Part shown: positions 32,352-41,997 of the stretch, one piece after another
How positions within the stretch are numbered: the first letter of the stretch is position 1
Layout of the letters: every line of letters begins with the position of its first letter
Assembly: GCA_900660155.1 (NCBI GenBank)
Contig: CABFPE010000180.1
Span: 903,654-967,653, forward strand
DNA: 64,000 nt
Direction: 5' to 3'
Origin: Hofstenia miamia
Taxonomy: Eukaryota; Xenacoelomorpha; Acoela; Hofsteniidae
Notes under the pieces: model-generated
Told to the model about the DNA's origin: nothing
The model's input: the letters and a program-made list of their open reading frames with translations, nothing else
Database searches by the model: none
Program-made: the position numbers and the translations under genes

Positions 32352-35213
32352 TTATATAAATTGAGTCCAGGTGCTTAATTCATTTGTAATTCCAATTAAT
32401 AATTGCTTTTCCAGTAAAATTTCTTTTATCTTTTTTTTAAAATGTTTATAATTTTTTTCAGTTTTAATTTCCACATTTAGATCATTCCACAATTTCGAAC
32501 ACATAAATGTAAATGAATCTTTGCGATTAATATTGCTAAAAAGTTTTTTGTTTCTTTGATTGTGTTTTAAGAAATCATTTAGGAACTTAAAGGAATTTGA
32601 GCTATTAACATATTTATGCATTATACAGAGTGATTGATATTGGATATAATATAAAGGTGATAGTATCTTATATGTTGATATTAAGTCTCTGACAGATTCG
32701 TGTTTAGGGATATAATTGAGTGATCTCAAAGACCAGTTGTACAGTTTTGATAATGATGTTCTATTTCTAGCAGTAATATGTTGAAAGAGAAAGCAGCAAT
32801 AACTAAATTCACTGATTACAAAAGAATTAATAAACTGTTTATGATATGAATTCCCTAGGTGCCGTAAATGATATAAAAATTTAATTCCAGATGCCATTTT
32901 TCTTAATTTTAAAGACAAAAATTCATTAAATTTTAAATCTTGATCAATTGTTACTCCTAAATAACATACTGATTTACATTGCACAATTACATTTTTATTT
33001 ATGTTAATTTTGATATTTTCGGAAATCTTTTGATGTTCCTTTGGTGCAAATATAATAAATTGAGTTTTATTTGCATTAATTTTTAATCTATTATTATCAA
33101 AATACGTAATCAGTGATTCAATGTCTTTAGTCAAAAACTTAGTAGCGTCAAACGGATTTTTCGATGTTCTAATAATACATGTGTCATCAGCGTATTGGTA
33201 AATAGTTCCATTTTTTAATGATTGAGACATATCGTTTACATAGAGTGCAAATAAGATAGGCCCTAATACTGTGCCTTGTGGAACTCCAAGATTTGTAATT
33301 GTATAGTCTGAAAAAATTCCGTCCAATTTTACACGCTGTTTTCTATTATTCAAAAAATGCATTATAAGATGTATAGCTAAATGACTGAAGCCCTGTTCAA
33401 ATAATTTTGCTTTTAAAACGTTAAAATCCATAGAATTGAATGCCTTACTAAGGTCTAAAAATGCAACAGCCGTAGAAAGATTGTTATTTAGGTTACATTT
33501 TAAATTTTCGGTAATTGAGAGTATGGCATCAGTAGTGCTGAATTTTGGTCTGAATCCAAATTGATGCTCTGATAGAATTTTATTGTCGTTTAAATACTTA
33601 TATATTTGGGCAGCTAAAAGTTTTTCAAAAATTTTAGAAAATGGATGCGTTATGCTTATTGGTCGGTAATTAAATGGATCGAGAGGATCTCCTTTCTTAT
33701 ATAGTGGTGAGATATCCGAATATTTCAAAACGTCGGGAAAATTATTGTCAATAATACATTGATTGAAAGCTAACAGGATGTATTCTTCGAATATATAAAA
33801 GTATTTTTTTATTATGAAATATGGTAGATTACTTGAACCACAAGATTTTGTTGTGTCTAGTCCTTTGACTACTTTCATTAAATCATGAGAAGAAATTAAA
33901 TTAAAATTAAATTTAGGGTTTTGTTTCAGTTGGCATACACGTTCTTGATATGTATCATGAGAATTAAAATGAAAATTTCCCATTTTTGCAAAAGTTTCAT
34001 TTAAAATGTTTGCTATTTGTTTCTTATTTCCATAAAGCTTATTTTTAAAACGTATTTCGTTAATGTTAGTCGATGAACTTTTATTCTTTCCAATCGTTTG
34101 GCTCACAAAGTTCCATTTTCTATTTGATTTATTCATTTGCTCAAAATAATTCTTTATTTTAGCATCATAGTTGTTTTTGCGGTTTTTTTTGATCAATTGC
34201 TTTGCCCGTTCATAATTAGTCCAATTAGTCGTGCTTGGGTGGGATTTTGCAAGTTCAAACAAGTAGTTTTTATTAATTACTTGCCGCCTGATTACATCCG
34301 TATCACGCGGTTGATCAAAGGCAGATTTCGAATTTCTATTAATTACTTTGCGCTTGATTGGAGCAACTTTGTTTAGTGCTTGAGTAATTTCCCGGATAAT
34401 GAATCTCAACATGTGGTCGCCTTTCGACAATGTGTAAACATAATTAAAGGAAATGTTCTTTAAGAGTTTGATAAAAGTTTTTTCATCAAAGTTATTAAAA
34501 TCTCTGGAAAAAATTACTTTTTTTGTTTTAACATGAAGTTTGGAGTTACGGACGTACACACAAAGATTGTGATCACTAAATGATTCGAAAATGAAATTTA
34601 AATGAGTGATTGGGTTATCTGAAATAAAATAATCTATCAAATTTGAATGTCGAGTTGGAGTGGACTTATTAATTATTTTAATATCAAAAATGTCACAAAT
34701 GCTATCCAATTTGTGTGATTCGTTAAGATTTAAGTAGTTAGCATTGAAATCACCTAAAATACTTATGTATTTCTTTTCCAGAATTGCATTTTCAATTTCT
34801 GTAGACTTATAATCGTAAAAGTGGGAAACATAGTTTTTATTTGGATTGTAGCAAACATTTAGTAGTTCAGTTTCCGAAGAATTAATTTTAGAATTGAGTT
34901 CAATCCAAAGGGACTCAAAAATTTCATGTTTTAATTCGAGATCACTTCTGCGTTTCGATTTCATTGATTTTGGAATAATTATTAATAAGCCACCACCCCT
35001 TTCTAATCTATTTTTGTAATGAATTTCAAACAAACTAGGGTTTGGATTATATAACTCATTTATATTGTCGTAGTCTTTTAGCCAGGTTTCAGTAACTAAG
35101 TAAATTGCATTATTACCAATTTTGCTAAAAATATTTAAAAATTCAGGGCGATTTGCACAAAGACTTCTAGCATTTATGTAAACAAATTTGAAATTGTTTT
35201 TGTAGTTAGCCAT
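32352..35213 (-). CDS. LINE endonuclease-reverse transcriptase (953 aa)
   Basis: An apurinic-type endonuclease occupies about residues 8-225: Asn14 in 'YINARS', Glu42 in 'TETWL', 'ILGDFNAN' near 154, and 'FSDHN' near 211 with the catalytic His. The reverse transcriptase covers about 480-760: 'YRPISITHPFSKIFEKLL', 'QFGFRPKFSTTDA', motif A 'AFLDLSKAFNSMD' near 584, motif B 'GVPQGTVLGP' near 643, motif C 'YADD' near 672, and 'YLGVTID' near 735. The C-terminal region has the usual conserved Trp ('KLWNDLNVEIK'). The product nicks DNA and primes reverse transcription of its own RNA. No stop or shift is seen. 'KAFNS' instead of the usual 'KAFD' is shared with the intronic copy at 47.66 kb, so it is a family trait rather than damage. 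Met1 is only the first ATG; the frame is open upstream to 35468. Confidence 0.9.
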   Translation of the reverse strand: MANYKNNFKFVYINARSLCANRPEFLNIFSKIGNNAIYLVTETWLKDYDNINELYNPNPSLFEIHYKNRLERGGGLLIIIPKSMKSKRRSDLELKHEIFESLWIELNSKINSSETELLNVCYNPNKNYVSHFYDYKSTEIENAILEKKYISILGDFNANYLNLNESHKLDSICDIFDIKIINKSTPTRHSNLIDYFISDNPITHLNFIFESFSDHNLCVYVRNSKLHVKTKKVIFSRDFNNFDEKTFIKLLKNISFNYVYTLSKGDHMLRFIIREITQALNKVAPIKRKVINRNSKSAFDQPRDTDVIRRQVINKNYLFELAKSHPSTTNWTNYERAKQLIKKNRKNNYDAKIKNYFEQMNKSNRKWNFVSQTIGKNKSSSTNINEIRFKNKLYGNKKQIANILNETFAKMGNFHFNSHDTYQERVCQLKQNPKFNFNLISSHDLMKVVKGLDTTKSCGSSNLPYFIIKKYFYIFEEYILLAFNQCIIDNNFPDVLKYSDISPLYKKGDPLDPFNYRPISITHPFSKIFEKLLAAQIYKYLNDNKILSEHQFGFRPKFSTTDAILSITENLKCNLNNNLSTAVAFLDLSKAFNSMDFNVLKAKLFEQGFSHLAIHLIMHFLNNRKQRVKLDGIFSDYTITNLGVPQGTVLGPILFALYVNDMSQSLKNGTIYQYADDTCIIRTSKNPFDATKFLTKDIESLITYFDNNRLKINANKTQFIIFAPKEHQKISENIKININKNVIVQCKSVCYLGVTIDQDLKFNEFLSLKLRKMASGIKFLYHLRHLGNSYHKQFINSFVISEFSYCCFLFQHITARNRTSLSKLYNWSLRSLNYIPKHESVRDLISTYKILSPLYYIQYQSLCIMHKYVNSSNSFKFLNDFLKHNQRNKKLFSNINRKDSFTFMCSKLWNDLNVEIKTEKNYKHFKKKIKEILLEKQLLIGITNELSTWTQFI

Positions 35214-35243
35214 AATATTTTCTACTTGATTATCAGTATATAC

Positions 35244-35288
35244 TGGACCCGGATTAGTTTCTACATCGCCTGAGAGTAAAATTGTTAA
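35244..35288 (-). other. 2A-like ribosome-skipping peptide ahead of LINE ORF
   Basis: In frame with the LINE ORF and ten codons upstream of its first ATG, the sequence encodes LTILLSGDVETNPGP, matching the 2A consensus D(V/I)ExNPG|P with a typical hydrophobic lead. 2A-like peptides are known at the N terminus of some APE-type non-LTR retrotransposons. The open frame runs upstream to a TGA at 35469-35471 but contains no ATG, so how it would be translated here is unclear (upstream exon, non-ATG start or 5' truncation). Confidence 0.8.
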
Positions 35289-35835
35289 TTTGATGATCTC
35301 AGTTAGCTGACAGATTATTAATTTATATATTTTTAGTGCACCATAATTTGATGGATGTTTTGTTATTATATTTCGATTATTGTAGCTAAGTTTTAGGGAT
35401 ACAGATGTTGTAATTTCTAGTTGCCCTTTAAGTAAAATTACAAAGAAGTTTAAAAAGAAAAAGAAACATCATTTGTTTTATAATTTTTAATTGAATTTGC
35501 TTAAACGAGTAATTGTCATGTGTTTTATTGTAAATTTCATCTCGTTTTTAATAACAACTTGTTTATTAACCATTAATTTAGATGCGATCGTGTGAAATGT
35601 GTAAATACACATTGCGTTTGTTTCTTAAAGCATTGCCATCTCAACAATGATGATAAACTAACACAATAGACAAATTTAAAAGTATGATATATATGGTCAT
35701 TATAAGCAAAGTGTAGAATAAATTGCATTTTTGTCTTGTCTTAAACACGTATGTGGGTTTTACCACGTACGTTTATTAAATATTAATATTTATTTTTATT
35801 TGGAAATATTTTTCGATTCCACTTTTTAAACAAGT

Positions 35836-36045
35836 ATGTAATGTGGGAGAGTAAAAAATGTAAAGTAAGTTAATGTGGGAAAGTAAAACTAAAAAGTAAG
35901 TTAATGTGGGAAAGTAAAACTAAAAAGTAAGTTAATGTGGGAAAGTAAAACTAAAAAGTAAGTTAATGTGGGAAAGTAAAACTAAAAAAATGTAAGGTAA
36001 TGTGGGAAAGTAAAACTAAAAAAATGTAAGCTAATGTGGAAAATT
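35836..36045. repeat. 31-34 bp minisatellite, about 6 copies
   Basis: The unit begins TAAGTTAATGTGGGAAAG and continues as TAAAACTAAAAAG. Three consecutive 31-bp units are identical; the flanking ones are longer (A-run expansion) or diverged. It lies about 370 bases beyond the open frame of the LINE, on its 5' side. Confidence 0.85.
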
Positions 36046-36079
36046 AGATCACATAATAACACAAAAACTATTAAAAGTA

Positions 36080-36185
36080 CATGACTTCCATGACGTCAGT
36101 ACAACACCTCTGGCAATATCCACGACGTCTCAGGCCAAAGGCCAACCCTCTCGACCAATCAGAGAAAGGTGAGACAAAACGGAAC
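36080..36185. repeat. Copy of the CCAAT-containing foldback family
   Basis: It shares the blocks CAGTACAA..ACC..C..CAATATCCACGACGTC and GACCAATCAGAGAAA(A/G)GTGAGA with the element at 37273-37497. Their relative orientation is rearranged: the first block is inverted there. Confidence 0.6.
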
Positions 36186-36189
36186 CCAA

Positions 36190-37272
36190 TTCATACTACT
36201 GACACCTCGACATCTATGTTTCAAATAACTAGTTATCAAATATGTGCCATATTGCACAGAAATCAGATATAAACTACTTTCGAATGAATATGCATTGAAC
36301 AACATAAGTTTAGAAAAACCTATGCAGACAATAGCAAAAAATTTATTTTTTTGTATCATCAATAATTGAGACACTTTTACGACAGCTTAATTCAGCATTT
36401 AAGAATTGGTTGTACTTATATAGGTGTTACGGATAATTTTTTCAAACAGTAGATTTTCGATGTTTTAAAAAAGGTCGTCTAACAGAAACCGGGCAAACTA
36501 GCCCCGAAGGAAGAGAAATCAAATTGCTAAATTGATATTAAATAATTTATGGTTCTATTATTGGCTTTGTGCGCCAAGTTGTTATTTAGCATTTTAGCAT
36601 TTAGAGCCCATTTTAATTGGATATCAAGTTTTCTATAAAAATTATCTTTTAAATCAGTAAATGATATATTTGCATAATTTAGGTGGCTCATTATAAATCA
36701 AGGAAAAAATTGAATTATCGCACTGGTGGTAGTTGCATTAGTGCCATTGGCTTGCATTAATGCGCAGTTCAAAATTTAATTTTCCAATAAAAAATTACTC
36801 ATAAATACTTGAAATTGCCTACAGTGGAACCTTTGCATTATTAAGATTAAGAGTTAATGCTGAAACATAGTAATTAGTCGCAGTGGGCGGCAAAATACAA
36901 AATTCTGTCTTACTTATATTTATTAGTAACTTATGCATGTTGAAATACGTTGACAATTTGTTGCAATTAAGTGCTACAGATTCGTAAAATTTTTGTTTTG
37001 CGATTAAAGTAAATGTACTAAATAGTAGAAGTATGATTTATCAACAAACATATTGTGTATTACCAAGTGATGAAAGAAGGGAAACCCAGACATGCGTGTA
37101 AAAAATATTATTTAATTCAACAAATTCAAGAACAACTGTATATATTTCCAGATTAGCTTGATTCAGTACATTTCTGTGTAGGAACAAGGAAAATATGTGC
37201 CACTGGTGGCACATCAAGTAGTTAAAAGCTAAAAAGAAAAATCCCTATTAATTCACTTATAAATACACCGAA
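36190..37272. other. Non-coding
   Basis: No recognisable gene. A GCATTAATG-type word recurs near 36735-36770. Confidence 0.4.
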
Positions 37273-37497
37273 GTAGTTATAAATGCGAGAAGGAGATCTC
37301 ACTTTTTTCTGATTGGTCTAGAGAGTAGCTTTGATCCTGTGATGTCGTGGATATTGACGGTGGTTTTGTACTGACATCATTATATGTTAGGGTCAAAGGC
37401 CACCCTCTAGACCAATCAGAGAAAAGTGAGATGTCTTTCCACCTACCTCTCGACCAATCAGAAAAAAGTGAAATCTCCTTCTCGCATTTATAGCTAC
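37273..37497. mobile_element. Foldback MITE with CCAAT and TATA words in its ends
   Basis: A 225-bp element with inverted repeats of about 47 bp (37273-37319 and 37451-37497) that differ at few positions. Each end, read inward, contains TATAAATG, then GAGAAGGAGAT, then CTGATTGGTC. A third ACCAATCAGAGAAAAGTGAGA copy lies inside at 37412-37432. No ORF is credible. Confidence 0.7.
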
Positions 37498-38089
37498 AAC
37501 TTACGTAGAAATTCAATAATATGAAACTATTTAATCTTTTATTGCAGTAGTTATAATGAGTTGAGAATTGTTAAGGATTTATAAAGACTTCCTTACAAAA
37601 TAATTCCCTCTAAATGTATTTGATTTTTTAAAATAATTTTTTATTTTACTAAATCCTAAATATTGGTAGTAACAGTTTGGGTACGTAATCTTTTTTGGTA
37701 TTTAGACTTGGTTGAAATTTGCAAAGTAAAATATTTTCAATGATTTAAAGATGCTTTGCATCGGGATTCCTTAAAATTTATGTATTCTAACTTAGACCAT
37801 AATCTTTTGATGCTTTGAAATTGTTGAATTTCTCTCATGTTCCTTTGTTCTTCTACTTAGTTGCCAACCGCAATATCCGATATAGAATAGAATAGAGTTT
37901 CTTACTAAGTGTAGTACATTGGCCTAATTAAACACCTCAACAAAAGCTGCTAATGCTACACTTAATGCGTCAATAATAACACGAAGTACAAAAACAATAA
38001 AACTCAACAAAAACATGAAAGCAGAATTTACAGTTTACCCAGCTTATTGCTAATTGCTTAAACTAATGATATTTTTTGAAAAACTGAAA
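37498..38089. other. Non-coding
   Basis: No recognisable gene. Confidence 0.4.
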
Positions 38090-39115
38090 TCCTTTCCATG
38101 ACGTAGAGCCGCTTTTAGGGATATATTGTTTCGGGAGGTAGTTATTGATTTGACTTTTAAATTTCCTGCGACTTTTGATTCGTTTTATTTCAATTGGTAA
38201 GTTATTTCATAGTTCAATAATGGAGTTTAATAATGAATTTTTAAGAAAATGTCCATTAAACTTCACTTTTCTGGATTTAGAAGTCCTCGAATTATAAGTT
38301 GAAAAAGCATATAACGGGAATTGTAGTGTACTGTAAAGTGAAAGCTGATTTGAAATATCCCAAAATATTATTAGTGAAAAGTATCTTATGAAATGTGAAG
38401 CAACGTCATGAATAGAATAGGAATTTTTGTCGCTTATAGTCGATTAATTATCATTATGAATGTTTGCTGCGCATTTAATTTGTGAGTCGATTTTATTTAT
38501 TAATGAGTAGTTTATGCCATTAAATAAAACTTTGCAGTATCTATTATGACTTAATACTAGAGAGTTAACCAATATCGATTTCATTTTGGAATTTACAAAA
38601 TTGCCTAATTGTGAAATAGTTTTAATCCCCATTGCCATTTTGCGTAATACTATGCGTATGTGACTTGAATATTTCAGTTTATTATCGATTCTTACTCCAA
38701 AATATTTGAAGTATTCGCCTTGAGTAATTTTTTACCCCGAAAAATTTAAAATGTATGATTGATTGTCTTTGTGAAAGGAAGACATAACACAAAATTCTGT
38801 TTTAGAGGGATTTACATTTAAATTGTGCATGTTAAAATATTTAGCAGTTGAGACAGATTGACTTCTAATTTATTGATTGTAATGTCTGTATATGCACGGT
38901 CGTCAACATACTGCACTATTCCACAACCATTGCTTAAATTACCATATAAATCATTTACATGCAACGAAAAAAATAGAGGCCCTAAAATAGTACCTTGTGG
39001 AACACCTTTGTAAGTTTTGCCCCAGTTAGAAAGCATACCATTTACCTTTACTCTTTGAAAACGATCACTTAGGTAGCACCTTACTAAATTTATACTATAT
39101 AATCTTCATCACAGG
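38090..39115 (-). mobile_element. LINE relic, RT C-terminal half
   Basis: Reading down the minus strand: RT motif B 'GVPQGTILGPLFF', 'NDLYGNLSN', a YVDD box ('IVQYVDDRAYTD'), a post-RT block ('MAMGIKTISQLGNFVNSKMK', then 'LVNSLVLSH..YCKVLFNG'), and the typical C-terminal 'LLNSIIELWNNLPIEIKRIK'. Several shifts and stops; the 5' half and endonuclease are absent. A different family from the 32-35 kb element. Confidence 0.75.
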
Positions 39116-39381
39116 TGCATTGAATTTTATAAAATGCATTAGACTTATCGCGCACACTTTGAATTAAGTTTATCGATCTTATGAATGAATCTTACTTTCT
39201 CTTTGATGACTTCAATCTTCCTCATTTTACTTATTTTGATTTGTTGCATGTGTTGTATTTTAAATACATCTCAAAATTATGTAAATATTTCATTTATTTA
39301 TTGATTGTAACTATTTCTGTAATTGCCTCTAACATTTATCAATAAAATTGCTTGGGTATTAATTTTTGTGTTTGTTTGATT

Positions 39382-39930
39382 TCAATTTGATAATTTTTGG
39401 TGTATGCTATCATAGGAGTTTGCACTATCGAATATTCTATGTATTGATCCTATAATTGAAGATACTTTGAACGATTTTAGAGAATTTGAATTAAACTTAA
39501 GTAACAAGCCAGTATCTGATGGTTTCTTGTACATTGCAGTCCTAAAATATTTTGAATTCTTCATTATTTTAACATCTAAGGAAATTTGTCAGCCATATAT
39601 CTTTGATAGAAATTGAACTCTCTATGGTTTTATTCTCAATTGAGGAAAGATAAATGTTAGCTAAAGTTGGGCTTAATGAACTTCCCATTACTAATCCATA
39701 TTTCTGTAGATATAAATCTCTTGAATTCCATTAATGTATTTCTTGTTACAAATAATAAGCGGATCTTGATTGTACCATAACCTAAATCATATATTGTTAT
39801 GCCTTTGCTCTTCAATAACTATTGCGACATATATTGTTTTCTCTAGAGGAACATCCAAACTCTTAATGTCATGATACCATAAACTTTTTACTTTATCTTA
39901 TCAGAAAATTGCTTAGAATTGGTACTGACT
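39382..39930 (-). mobile_element. Penelope-like RT relic
   Basis: Minus-strand frames give 'DIKSLDVPLEKTI' (motif A region 'D.KSL(F)TNVPL'), then 'YGLVMGSSLSPTLANIYLS' (motif B), then 'TAMYKKPSDTGLLLKFNSNS' and 'SIIGSIHRIFDSANSYDSIH', which match the post-catalytic 'T..YRKPT.TGLYL.F.S' and 'IHRAY..CS' blocks of Penelope-like RTs. Broken in several places. It lies head to tail with the LINE relic at 38.1-39.1 kb. Confidence 0.6.
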
Positions 39931-40309
39931 TTGCTTGTGTGAATTTCGACAAAATTGTACTTAGTTTTAATTAGCCGTAATTATTTGTAAAATAATATTA
40001 ACATTTTCGTAAAAGAACATTGTAGCATACTGATTTCCAGATGAGCAAAAACTTAATTAAATATGTGCGGTGGATATACTACATGTAAATAAGTCATATT
40101 GATATATTCTTTTAGAAACAAGTCCTCCACATTTTAAAAAAATGCAGTAAATAAAAAACAAAAAACTTATAATAGGTATATTAATTATTGTAAAGTTTAT
40201 TTGTAACTAAGATTATATTTGTAACGTTGATTTAAAATAAATCTAATTTGCAACGAAAAAAATTTTTTTACAATACTAATAGTAAATGCAAAATTAACAA
40301 ATTTCGTAG

Positions 40310-40345
<36 letters not shown>

Positions 40346-40992
40346 GTACTACAGAAATACGACATTTTAAACTGAATAAGAGGAACTAAGGCTGATGGCT
40401 TACAGTTTGAGATAGTGAAATGTCGATGGATTTTTCGATATTGAAACCAACAATTGTAGAAAATTCGAGATGGTTTCGAGTACTCAAAATGGCAAGTTCA
40501 GTATAGGGGCCTAACATGCAGGTCCCAAATTTAAAAGATATATTCAAGCCCTATATCGTGACATAAAAATTTTTATACAAATCAATGTTTACTATTTGCG
40601 CAAATAATTTTCCTACATCCGCGCCGACATCGGAATGAAGAACTCAGTACGAAAATTTCACTATCCAATTACAAATAATAGAACAGATAAAAATGCTCTG
40701 CACAGAAACGTTGTAAATTTATAGGACTAACATTTGGGTTTATTCGAATTTTAAACAATTTCATGAAAATATCGAATGCATCGTTAGCCTTTACGGATAA
40801 AGAATAATGTAGGAACTATCTTTTGAAAAAATAAATCACATGAAATATATTATAAAGACTAAAATAAAACTATATTATAAATTCAAAATGCACACAAATT
40901 GTAACAAGGAGGAAACCTCGTCAATCGATTAAAATTACAGATTATTTCACAAAGATTTCTAAATAGATACTTTCTCTTTACTAACTAGAGGA
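39931..40992. other. Non-coding; HGS 3' flank with (TA)n and a poly(A) signal
   Basis: (TA)n at about 40313-40341. On the minus strand AATAAA at 40739-40744 lies about 250 bases past the HGS stop and is a reasonable poly(A) signal for that gene. Confidence 0.4.
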
Positions 40993-41997
40993 TTAACACA
41001 GCGAAAAAAAATTTAAGTCAAATCCAATTAAAGAGGGCGAGACATTGCGTGGGTTTGGTGGTGGAAGTTGCGTTGTTTGTTGATCAGGAGGATATCCGGC
41101 TGCAGGCACCTCGGTCTGATTATAAATCATTTGAGGGTTAGGATTTGCTAATGGTTGATTCATATGCGGTTGGTTCACATTAGGTGGTTGAGTAGTTAAC
41201 AGTTGAGGAGAAGGCATACGAGGCGGTTGCTGATCTGGTTGAAATTGAAGCTGAGACTGGTGTTGTTGAGTTGGTGGCGGCTGTTGCTGCTGTTGATACA
41301 TAGCATCACTTTGGATAGGATGCTGGTAATTCGGATCTTGCTGTACGTTCTGTTGCTGAAATGCGTGATCGGCTTGAATAGGTTGCTGCTGCTGCTGCTG
41401 CACTTGCGGTTGAGGATAATTTCCATCTTGAATTTGTTGTACTGGATGCATGGGCTGAGCAGCAGAATATTGCTGCATAGTAGGTTGTGGATTCTGACCA
41501 TGATACAACGGCGGTTGATTTGTTTGTTGATACTGACCATGGACAGCGGCCTGTTGCAATAGCTGAGGATCTTGATAACCAAATTGCTGCTGTTGTTGAA
41601 AGTTTGTATACTGTTCTTGAGGATAAACGTTTTGCAAAGTTTGCTGCATTGATTGCATATTGTAAGCATCCCATTGTTGGTGCTGCTGTGGATGCTGAAT
41701 TGGATAATTTTGAATAGGTTGCTGATAATGTTGATAATTGTACATATCATAGTTCTGCCCCTGGTAGTTTTGATCATATGCTTGTTGTTGAATAGTTTGT
41801 TGCCGCTGTTGTTCCAATTGCTGCATACGTTGTAGAAGAAATTTCTGCTTAAGGTCACGCAGTGTGTTCAACTTCTCCTTGCGGTCAGCTTCCCTTTTCT
41901 GTAGCATTAATAGCTCATGCTGGCGTTTTCTTTCACGATGATCTTCCCGTAAAGCTTCCAGTGCTTCTCTGGTGTCTCGCAGTTGAGCCAATTTATC
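40993..41997 (-). CDS. HGS: HGS exon 6 (coiled coil, Q-rich tail, clathrin box)
   Basis: Residues 417-750. 'DKLAQLRDTREALEALREDH' continues the coiled coil (vertebrate 'DKLAQIRDARGALSALREEH'). A Gln/Pro/Tyr/Asn-rich low-complexity tail of about 260 residues follows, ending in 'SPSLIGFD' and seven extra residues before the stop. Acceptor AATAATTTAG|GATAAA. Confidence 0.95.
   Translation of the reverse strand, partial: DKLAQLRDTREALEALREDHRERKRQHELLMLQKREADRKEKLNTLRDLKQKFLLQRMQQLEQQRQQTIQQQAYDQNYQGQNYDMYNYQHYQQPIQNYPIQHPQQHQQWDAYNMQSMQQTLQNVYPQEQYTNFQQQQQFGYQDPQLLQQAAVHGQYQQTNQPPLYHGQNPQPTMQQYSAAQPMHPVQQIQDGNYPQPQVQQQQQQPIQADHAFQQQNVQQDPNYQHPIQSDAMYQQQQQPPPTQQHQSQLQFQPDQQPPRMPSPQLLTTQPPNVNQPHMNQPLANPNPQMIYNQTEVPAAGYPPDQQTTQLPPPNPRNVSPSLIGFDLNFFSLC

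Larger units (their letters stand above)
32225..35470 (-). mobile_element. L2/CR1-like LINE, ORF intact
   Basis: A non-LTR retrotransposon with a full-length endonuclease/RT ORF, an in-frame 2A-like peptide upstream of it and a short 3' UTR. Its tail (CGCAATAAATTTGCTTTAAC then TCTT, ending about 32225) matches the tail of the LINE copy in HGS intron 3 (CGCAATAAATTTACTTTGAC then TCTT, near 48848), which fixes the 3' end. The 5' limit is uncertain. No ORF1 is seen between the ORF and the tandem repeats at 35.8-36.0 kb, so the copy may be 5'-truncated. The intact ORF suggests fairly recent insertion. Confidence 0.85.

Noticed and set aside
34137-34376. Plus-strand ORF inside the LINE
   Set aside because: Antisense shadow of the endonuclease/RT ORF.
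41196-41858. Several long overlapping ORFs on both strands inside HGS exon 6
   Set aside because: They are other-frame readings of the CAG/CAA-rich Gln tail; the HGS frame explains the sequence and matches the family at both ends.
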